Source: Chionoecetes opilio (Eukaryota; Arthropoda; Malacostraca; Decapoda; Majidae). Taken from it: a stretch of 64,000 nt of DNA. Under the pieces are notes generated by a model. It did not search any database. It saw nothing but the letters and a program-made list of their open reading frames with translations, and was not told where the DNA came from. The position numbers were made by a program, and so were the translations under genes. This document shows positions 56,288 to 64,000 of the stretch, one piece after another (position 1 is the stretch's first letter; every line of letters starts with the position of its first letter). The DNA is taken from contig JACEEZ010020494.1 in NCBI GenBank assembly GCA_016584305.1, positions 43,501-107,500 on the forward strand, given 5' to 3'.

Positions 56288-58255
56288 CCGCTCCCTGGGT
56301 GAAGCTTTAACCCCAGATCTGACGATGTTGATGTTGGAATAACCAGAGGGAATCACACTAGCGCCTTGATTTATGGGGGCTTTATGGAGGGCTAAGGGTG
56401 TCTGCCTAGGAGTAGCTGGGAGGGCCTTGGAATCACTCTGGTCCACGGTAAGACTTGAAGGAGTATCAACGTTTTCCTTTCTCCCGAAGTGTGTGTGTGT
56501 GGCAAGAGCGAGTTGGTCAAGGTACCCTTTATTAACCACTGCCGATGCTGCTAGTTGGTCCATAAGCATGTCTGTGTCCCTACGTGTCCTGTGTATAGCC
56601 GAGGCGTTAGATAGCACCGTGGTAGGGGTATTGCGAGGGTCCTGCAAGCCGCCTAGGTCCTCCCGCGCGAAAGGGGATGAGGAGACGATGAGGTGAGCGG
56701 GACATTCTTCAGTAGGGACGCACACACACTGCCGCTCCTCCGATGGCTGCCTTATCCCTCTCACGCCTTCCCGGTACAGTGGTTGCGTCCCGGGCGTCTC
56801 CCTGCTGGAGGTCTTGTGCCCGCCGCTAATGATGTTGATGTTGTTGTATCCTCCATTCCCGATACTGCTGCCGAAGCCTCCTCCTCCTCCTCCACTATAG
56901 CCTCCACTTCCTCCTCCTCCTCCTCCAAAGCTTCCACCTCCTCCTCCTCCACTTCCTCCTATCTCCTCCAACTTCATAGCTTCCCCCTACTTCAAATTCT
57001 CCTCCTCCTCCATAGCCGCCTCCTCCTGTTATTACTCCTCCTCCTCCTCCTCCAAATCCTCCTCCTCCATAGCCGCCTCCCCCTCCTCCTCCAAGGCCTC
57101 CAACTCCACTACCTCCTCCTCCACTTCCTCCATAGCCGCCTCCTCCTCCTCCTCCTCCATAGCCACTGCCTCCTCCTCCTCCACTGCCTCCACCTCCTCC
57201 TCCATAGACGCTTCCTCCTCCTCCTCCTCCACTTCCTCCTGTTATTATTCCTCCACTTCCTCCATATACTCCCCCACCTCCTCCTCCACCACCGCCTCCT
57301 CCATAACCTCCTCCTCCTCCACCACTTCCTCCTATAGCCTCCTCCTCCTCCTCTCCTCCTCCATAACCTCCTAACCCACTCACGCCACCCACGGAATATT
57401 GATGCAGGTGAATGTGTTGCACCGTCTGTACCTCACCGCCGCCCTCCGTCTTACCCCCGCTGTACCCATCCGCGGGGCCTGGAGAGGGGCTGATGCTGTA
57501 GGAGGGGGGACTAGGGGCACTGTAGCTTATAGGGGATGGGGATGGGGCACTGTAACTTATAGGGTCTGGGGCACTGTAGCTTATAGGGGATGGGTCTGGG
57601 GCACTGTAACTGTAAGAGGGAGGACTAGGGGCACTGTAGCTGTAAGAGGGTGGGTCTGGGGCACTGTAACTTATAGGGGAAGGGTCTGGGGCACTGTAAC
57701 TGTATGAGGGAGGACTAGGGGCACTGTAGCTTATAGGGGGCGGATCTGGCGCACTATAACTGTAGGAGGGAGGACTAGGGGCACTGTAACTTATAGGGGG
57801 TGGGTCCGGCGCACTGTAGCTGTAAGAGGGAGGACTAGGGGCACTGTAACTGTATGAAGGAGCACTGTGGACTACAGACGACGACTTCGGGGTCCCAAAA
57901 GACACCCCAAAACCACCCTTACCCCCGCTATGGGCATCCCGCTGGGTGTAGGAATGCCCATGGCCCCCGGAACCCCCGTGAGAACCCCCGTGAGAATGCC
58001 CAGTAGAACCCCCGTGTCCCGTAGAACCCCCGTACCCCGTAGAACCCCCGTGAGAATGCCCAGTAGAACCCCCGTGTCCCGTAGAACCCCCGTACCCCGT
58101 AGAATCCCCGTGGTGGTAGGGAAGGGCTGGGATGGGTTTTCCGACGGGGCGTATCTCGACAGGCTGGACGTATTGGACTTCGTGAGGGTCTGCGGGCTTA
58201 CCGTAGTGTTGGGCTGCCGCTTGTAGTGACCCTTACCCTTGCCCTTGTGGCCACA
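56288..58255 (-). CDS. Large Gly/Ser/Tyr-rich exon with CVCVP motif
   Basis: Acceptor CCCCCCAG, donor CGG|GTACGT, 1968 bp (656 x 3), phase 0 to 0. Peptide in order: CGHKGKGKGHYKRQP, HYGKPADPHEVQYVQPVEIR, GYGGSTGHGG repeats, about 14 SYSAPSPP/SYSAPDPP repeats, a ~200-residue Gly tract, NNINIISGGHK, ERQCVCVPTEECP, DTDMLMDQLAASAVV and SNINIVRSGVK. The open frame changes at about 58215 (a missing C) and at about 56965 (an extra base); the two shifts cancel. CVCVP resembles the first cysteines of group-A clip domains of protease homologues (CxCVPYYxC), which supports membership in the downstream gene. Extracellular, disordered matrix-like sequence. Confidence 0.72.
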
Positions 58256-59405
58256 CTGGGGGGCGCGAGGGTGGGGGTGGGGGAAGGGAGGTCAGTCATT
58301 AGTAAGGGTCATTAGTCGTCATTAGCCATAGCAGTAACATTAGTCATTAGTAACAGTCATTAGTCATTTGTTTGTTTGATGATTGTCAAGGGTGGTTGTG
58401 TGAGTCATGGGTTGAGAGAGTTGTCATGGGTTTGGGGTGTGTGGAGGGTGTTGTTATGATAATGGGGTCAATGGAGGTAGTCAATGGGGAATGGGTGAAT
58501 GTAAGTGAGTTTTCAAGGAATGGGTGAAAGAAAGTAAGAGTTTTGAGAAATGGGTGAGGATGAGGGAATTATAGGGAATGGATGAGGTAGTTATGGAGGA
58601 ATGGGTGAAGGTTGGGCAGTTATGAGGGAATAGGTGTGGGTGAGACAGTTATGGGAGAATGAGTGAGGATAAGGTAGTTATGAGGGAATGGGTGTGGGTG
58701 AGGCAATCATAGAAAATGGTGAAGGGGAGGGAATTACCTGTACCCATAAAATAGAAAGTAAAAGGGGGAAGGAACACTTATGAGGTGAGAGAAAAATGGG
58801 TAAATCAGTTTGAGGGGAAAAGAAAAAATGGGTGATGGGGAAACTTAAATCATGCATGGGGACTTGTCATAGATTGTTAAGGAAAGGAATAGGGAGGTAA
58901 TAAGAAACATGGGGTTGAGGGTAGAGTGGAAGGAGGAGGGATGCATGGGTGTCAGGATGGGGATTATGGGGAGGTACAGTACAGTCATGGGTCAAAGTAA
59001 TGGGGAGGGTATGGCAAGTCAGGGGAATGGGGAAAAGGTCGTAGCATGGAGGTATTATGGGTTCGTATTATTATGGTTCGTAGAGTCAAAGGTGGGGGAG
59101 GGGTTGTCAGAGGGAAGTTGAAGGGTCTTGGATGGGGGAAGTAGTGGTGGAGGCAGGGGAGTGGGGAAGGGAAAGTTGGAGGGAATGGGGAAGAGTTCGT
59201 AGAGTTAAAGTAGGGGAGGGGTTGGCAGGTGGGGGGAGGTTGAGGGGTCTTGGATGGGGGGTGGGGAGAGTGGGGGGCAGGCATGCGCAGGGGGGGGGGG
59301 AGATGAGTGGGGGGGTGGAAGGGGGGGGGAGAGGAGGATCGAACTACCCCTTGATTTCCTCATTTTACGTGGAACATATAAATGAGAGTGAAGGAAAAAA
59401 TAAAA
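58256..59405. other. Purine-rich intron
   Basis: G/A-rich degenerate 'gaatgggtgagg' motifs on plus. Pro/Ser-rich frames on the other strand reflect composition. No exon found. Confidence 0.6.
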
Positions 59406-59409
59406 AGCT

Positions 59410-60362
59410 GTGCACAAAATTAATATAGTAAAAATAAAAAGCTGTGCACAAATAATATGTAAATAAAACTGTGCACAATTATATGGTAAAATAAAAAGCT
59501 GTGCACAAAATTAATATAGTAAAAATAAAAAGCTGTGCACAAAATTAATATAGTAAAAATAAAAAGCTGTGCACAAAATTAATATAGTAAAAATAAAAAG
59601 CTGTGCACAAAATTAATATGATAAAAATAAAACGCTGTGCACAAAATTAATATAGTAAAAATAAAAAGCTGTGCACAAAATTAATATGGTAAAAATAAAA
59701 AGCTGTGCACAAAATTAATATGATAATAATAAAAAGCTGTGCACAAAATTAATATCGTAAAAATAAAAAGCGGTGCACAAAATTAATATGGTAAAAATAA
59801 AAAGCGGTGCACAAAATTAATATGGTAAAAATAAAAAGCGGTGCACAAAATTAATATAGTAAAAATAAAAAACTGCACAAAATTAATATGGTAAAAATAA
59901 AAACTGCACAAAATAATATAGTAAAAATAAAAACTAAAAAAATATAGAAAAAAACAAAGCTGTGCACAAAATTAATATAGTAAAAATAAAAAGCTGTGCA
60001 CAAAATTAATATAGTAAAAATAAAAAGCTGTGCACAAAATTAATATGGTAAAAATAAAAATCGGTGCACAAAATTAATATAGTAAAAATAAAAAGCTGTG
60101 CACAAAATTAATATGGTAAAAATAAAAATCGGTGCACAAAATTAATATAGTAAAAATAAAAAGCTGTGCACAAAATTAATATGGTAAAAATAAAAAGCGG
60201 TGCACAAAATTAATATAGTAAAAATAAAAAACTGCACAAAATTAATATGGTAAAAATAAAAAGCTGTGCACAAAATTAATATAGTAAAAATAAAAAACTG
60301 CACAAAATTAATATGTAAAAATAAAAAGCTGTGCACAAAATTAATATGGTAAAAATAAAAAC
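59410..60362. repeat. 34-bp satellite in intron, about 27 units
   Basis: Unit 'taaaaataaaaagctgtgca' plus 'caaaattaatatag'. Every unit has the TGTGCAC/GGTGCAC core; a few are shortened to 'actgcac'. Confidence 0.97.
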
Positions 60363-60679
60363 TCACCTACAATATAGCTAAGAAAGAATCAGGCATAAAA
60401 AAAAGAGAGAAAAACAGGTAAGAAGAAAATTACAGAGGAAATATAATAACTATGATTACGTTCCTTCATCAAACATTCCTTGATTGATGAGAGAAAAAAA
60501 ATAATCACATAATTATGTTGAATTATGTATTACCATCATCTATAATAGTTAGTCCTTTTGTAATAAATATAGTGTCATAATTATAGACATTTTAAGCTAT
60601 TTTTCTTCTACATTGTTGTTCACCACTAACGTGTTTTTACTATATTTTGTGTGGGTCATCGTTTTTATGTGTGTGTGTG

Positions 60680-60723
60680 CATGTGCGTGTGTGTGTGCGT
60701 GTGTAGTTGTGTTGCGTGTGTGT

Positions 60724-60760
<37 letters not shown>

Positions 60761-60985
60761 TGGTGTGTGACTGTTGTGTGTGTGTGTGTGTGTGGTGTGT
60801 GGTGTGTGTGTGACTGTGTGTGATGTGTGTTGTGTCTGCGTGTCGTGTGTGTTGTGTGTGTGTGTGTGTGTGTGTGTGGTGTGTTGTGGTGTGTTGTGTG
60901 TGTGGTTGTGTGTGTGTGTGGTGTGTGTGGTGTGGTGTGTGTGTGTGTGTGTGTGGTGTGTGCGTGTGCGTGTGTGCGTGTGTGG
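60680..60985. repeat. (GT)n microsatellite
   Basis: Imperfect GT repeat, intronic; Cys/Val frames are artefacts. Confidence 0.97.
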
Positions 60986-61050
60986 TAATGATGTATGAAA
61001 GCAACAACTAGTCTCTAACTCCTAACCTCTTATAACCCTCGTATACTCAC

Positions 61051-61203
61051 ATTGATGCCAAGCCCTACAGAGCACAGTTTCTTCTTAAGGGACCCAATGA
61101 ACCGCGGCTGGGCGTCTGCGGGAGCGCCGACTCTTCGCCGAGACGCAACGGACTCCGCCGCCTCTAATGCCTCCATCTCTCCTCCCGGCGCCTTGGAGCC
61201 TTG
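61051..61203 (-). CDS. Second coding exon of the secreted Gly-rich protein
   Basis: Donor AAT|GTGAGT is good. The acceptor is placed at GAAG|CAA (61204), with CAAG|GCG (61191) as an in-frame alternative; neither has a strong pyrimidine tract. About 51 codons: GSKAPGGEMEALEAAESVAS, RRRVGAPADAQPRFIGSLKK, KLCSVGLGIN. Phase 0 at both ends, matching the signal-peptide exon and the 56288-58255 exon. One cysteine. Confidence 0.7.
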
Positions 61204-61736
61204 CTTCGTGGTTGTTGTTGTGGGTGTTTGAAAGGTTGGTTTGGCGGTGTTGTCTCGTAGCTTTTGAGGATGAAAGGATTAAGTTAGAAGGTTGTGTTTA
61301 TTATGTTTTGTTATATTTGTTATGTTTATTGGTTGTGTGTTTAAGATTATTTGGTTTTCGTGCTTGGTTCGTTGCTTGGTTAAGATTTTTTTACATGAAA
61401 GTGGGAAGTTAGAAGGTAATAATAAAAAAAACCTACATACAATGGCTAATAAACAACCATACAAAAGGGGGAAATAAGTAAGCAATAAAGCAGAAAACTA
61501 ATGACAAAATAATTATGATAACTGTGAATTTTGTTCCTTCACACAATACGCCTAAATTAATAAGAAAAGAAAATCATTATAGAATTATGAATTGTTACAA
61601 AAATATAAAAAAACGGAAGTTAGAAGGTTGTGTTTATGTATTTTATAGGTTATTTGTTTAAGATTTTTGGGGGTTTTGTCTTTTTTTTTATTCGTTTGTC
61701 GAGATGTGAAAATTGTAAGAATGAAGTTGACTTTTT

Positions 61737-61737
<1 letters not shown>

Positions 61738-61819
<82 letters not shown>
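61738..61819. repeat. (CT)n microsatellite at the donor of the signal-peptide exon
   Basis: 82 bp of CT on plus. On the gene's strand (GA)n begins four bases after the GTGG of the donor at 61825. Confidence 0.97.
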
Positions 61820-61823
<4 letters not shown>

Positions 61824-61825
61824 AC

Positions 61826-62029
61826 CTTCTTGGAGGACGCAGAAGAACGCGCTGCAGCAGACACCGAAGTGGAGGAGGAGGTGGAGGTGGAGGAGGAGGA
61901 GGTCACCACGGAGGAGGCGGAGGAGGGGGCTTCGAGGGCCTCCAACCCATCCTCCCACTTCCATTCCCCCGCCACCGCCCCCACCATCACCGCCGCCACC
62001 ACCACCGCCACTACCATTGACCTGCCCAT
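61826..62029 (-). CDS. Signal-peptide exon of the secreted Gly-rich protein / protease homologue
   Basis: ATG at 62029 starts MGRSMVVAVVVAAVMVGAVA, a clear signal peptide (basic N-region, hydrophobic core, cleavage after AVAG or AVA), then GEWKWEDGLEALEAPSSA and a Ser/Thr-rich tract. An acceptor (CTCTTTGCAG) lies two bases before the ATG, so an untranslated exon must exist further upstream. Donor AAG|GTGGGT, phase 0. First in a set of phase-matched minus-strand exons reaching to 53239 and probably on to the protease-like domain. Confidence 0.8.
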
Positions 62030-62108
62030 CACTGCAAAGAGAGATAAAATGAGGTATATTAATAGAATGTTTAAGTGGAGAGTAAAACAGAAATTTGCAA
62101 TAGTAGTA

Positions 62109-62337
62109 CCGTCAATAACACTATAATCGCCGCTGCACTAATGTCGCCAGGCGCCATATACGTATTACAAATTTCAGCATCACTACTGACTTGTATGTGC
62201 CACTGAAGAGACATGCACAGTAGTTTATATTATGTACCTGTTTTCAGTGGCACATACACATTTGTAGTGATGCCAAAATTCGCAATATATGGCACCTGGC
62301 GTTATTAGTGCAGTGGCGACTATAGTGTTATTGACGG
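62109..62337. mobile_element. Palindromic MITE, TA-flanked
   Basis: Starts CCGTCAATAACACTATA and ends with its complement, flanked by TA. The arms pair over most of the 229 bp (for example 'gtatgtgccactga' with 'tcagtggcacatac'). Confidence 0.88.
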
Positions 62338-62339
62338 TA

Positions 62340-63891
62340 TCTAAATGGAACATCAATTATATGAAAATAATCTTTAAAATCCGCTATTTCTGCATTTGTT
62401 TTCAGAATAGAGAAACAAATAAAGGTATGTTACTCTGTGATGGCTAACAATCAAAATACGAAAAAATAAATCTTAGGATCTCAAAATGCTGTAAATGGCA
62501 ACGCAAAGAATAAAAACAAAACTAAGCAACGACACGAAAAAAGAAAAAGAAAGTCACCAATCTTTGACAATCTTAGGAACCAAAATACAAAAAAGATTTA
62601 ACACACATCAAGATAAGATACACCATGCGTGTGTCTGCCGGCATCTAATAATGGTAATCGTAACTTGACTGAAGAGCCACGGAAAGTTTGTCCAGTGTAA
62701 TACGGCCTTAACCGCACCACCGCAGCGCTAATCTTCCTCTCAATACACCAGTTTCCAGTCACAGGTTTTTGGGGCCGCCAGATGGCATCACTGTGCGTCA
62801 TCAAAGCCAATAAAACGAGTAATAAAAATTGTTCTCGTTCTATTTGCATGCATATAAGCTTTCTTCTACAACACCAAAAGATTTTACGAAATAGTTGGAA
62901 ACACGTATTACCTAAAATGCAAAGTGCCAAAAGATCCACGCAGAGTGTTAAGAAAGTCACGTCTTAACCACATCCAACATCTCACCGCTCTTACCACCCA
63001 TGAAGGACAAACAATGCCTGCCACGAGCTGTATCTATGAACTCTACCCCACACACCACAAACGTTGGCTTGAGTTCAATAAACAATAAACTCTGTCTGTT
63101 CACTGATTTCGGAATTCAGAAACAGCGAACAAGAAAAAGGTTGCTTCCATCGCTCGGGAATCTTGCAAGTAAACATGGAGATCATAACAGCGCCAAAAAA
63201 AAGAAGTTGATAACGATGATGAAACATACGATCGTGCTATCCTCTCCTATACCTAACCCTGAAGCTGTCTGGAAAAAGGTCTATTTAAGCTTACGGTAGA
63301 GGCTGCATCCTGTAGTTCCTTCCCTCACTTCCCAAGCGTATATATATACTCATTTCTCATTGAGTAGCGCAGGTGAAGTGGATGGACTGCTCCGCCCTTA
63401 ATTTACCTGTCATGTACACGAACAGAGCGCCGCAGACTTGCAAGTTTGAAGTTGTAACATACCATAACATGATTCAAAGCAACTCATCTTAAACCTGACA
63501 GCAGAGCATCGCCTACTACTGTGCTATGAAAACTTCAAAAAGACAACCGAATCAAAACACGGAACGCCAAAAGAAAACACAATAGAATAGAATCCGCAAA
63601 AATACGCAATCAACTCAATATATCGAAACTACAACAACAATTAACAATACAATTTATCATAACATCATCGACGCTTAACAAAGAGAACAATCACAGTTAT
63701 TAATGATGTAACTGTGTCAATCCTGCCAATACTGCCAATCACCATCGTTGCCAAATACAATCACACATTAACGAACCATCTCAGTGGTGACCTTTCGTTG
63801 CTAGACAAATATTTAATGACTTTACAACAGTCACTTGTATTTCAGCATTCTTTTGTTTTCTGTACGTATATTATTGGTAGTATTGAATGTG

Positions 63892-63934
<43 letters not shown>

Positions 63935-64000
63935 CAGGATGGACAAAAATGATGACGAAAGTACTGAATGAAGGAGAGATGAGACATAATACGGAACAAA
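62340..64000. other. 5' flank of the minus-strand gene, no exon identified
   Basis: It must contain the promoter and untranslated first exon of the gene starting at 62029 if that exon is close. 62985-63200 resembles 43285-43480. (CT)n is at about 63894-63931. No conserved protein frame was found. Confidence 0.4.

Noticed and set aside
62598..62960. 120-codon minus-strand frame with a hydrophobic start
   Set aside because: No recognised family, no splice or promoter support, and the DNA looks like diverged repeat; a chance frame is likelier.

Overview
This window looks like nuclear DNA of a decapod crustacean (crab, shrimp or crayfish type). The evidence is spliced genes in large introns, a tRNA-headed SINE with a tail of reiterated 'ttgtattcatctag' that resembles repeats I know from decapods, a short dispersed 'aaggaagctacaagaggccgcgag...tagttcctgt' repeat in six places, CCTAA (arthropod telomere-type) motifs, very abundant GA/CT and GT microsatellites, and a clip-domain serine protease homologue of the masquerade/prophenoloxidase-activating-factor type. 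The species call is inference; no search was possible. Most of the window is repeat. I find three real genes.

Region 1 (1-10440): a DEPDC1-type gene on the minus strand. Exon 1 (9887-9934), the DEP-domain exons (8606-8787, 7611-7697) and a linker exon (6559-6694) join with matching splice phases. A further exon (1-134) runs off the left edge, and at least one intervening exon was not found. Upstream of the start codon lies a striking ~41-bp-periodic array of CCAAT boxes and TGACGTCA sites. The introns are filled with minisatellites, one of which has multiplied the 5' splice site of exon 3.

Region 2 (10440-25990): repeats. A 46-bp minisatellite (11836-13400, again 14957-16020) flanks two copies of a duplicated segment. 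The second copy carries a Tigger-like insertion that the first lacks. Next come a decayed RTE-like LINE (minus), a Tigger-like element holding a 755-bp foldback element, a piggyBac-like element with an internal 44-bp palindromic satellite, and palindromic MITEs.

Region 3 (25990-31220): an essentially intronless C2H2 zinc-finger gene on the plus strand (nine fingers in clusters of three and six). Its N-terminal 180 or so codons are in another frame, separated by a probable one-base loss in a G run.

Region 4 (31221-45900): two satellite arrays, two hAT traces (one with a perfect 8-bp target duplication), an RNase H-bearing LINE 3' end in tandem with a second copy of its own 3' end, two SINE families, a MITE with a matching empty site nearby, and a candidate poly(A) signal for the minus-strand gene to the right.

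Region 5 (45917-62029): a minus-strand secreted serine-protease-homologue gene. Six C-terminal exons give a clip domain and a chymotrypsin-fold domain with His and Asp present but the catalytic Ser replaced by Gly. Upstream on the same strand lie a signal-peptide exon, a short exon, a 1968-bp Gly/Ser/Tyr-rich exon with a CVCVP cysteine motif, a Lys/Ser-rich exon, a Gly/Pro/His-rich exon and a His/Pro-rich exon. These are most simply the N-terminal part of the same protein, but one exon junction does not close in phase, so a two-gene reading remains possible. Several coding frames here need single-base corrections in low-complexity runs.

No operons, CRISPR, functional rRNA or functional tRNA are present.
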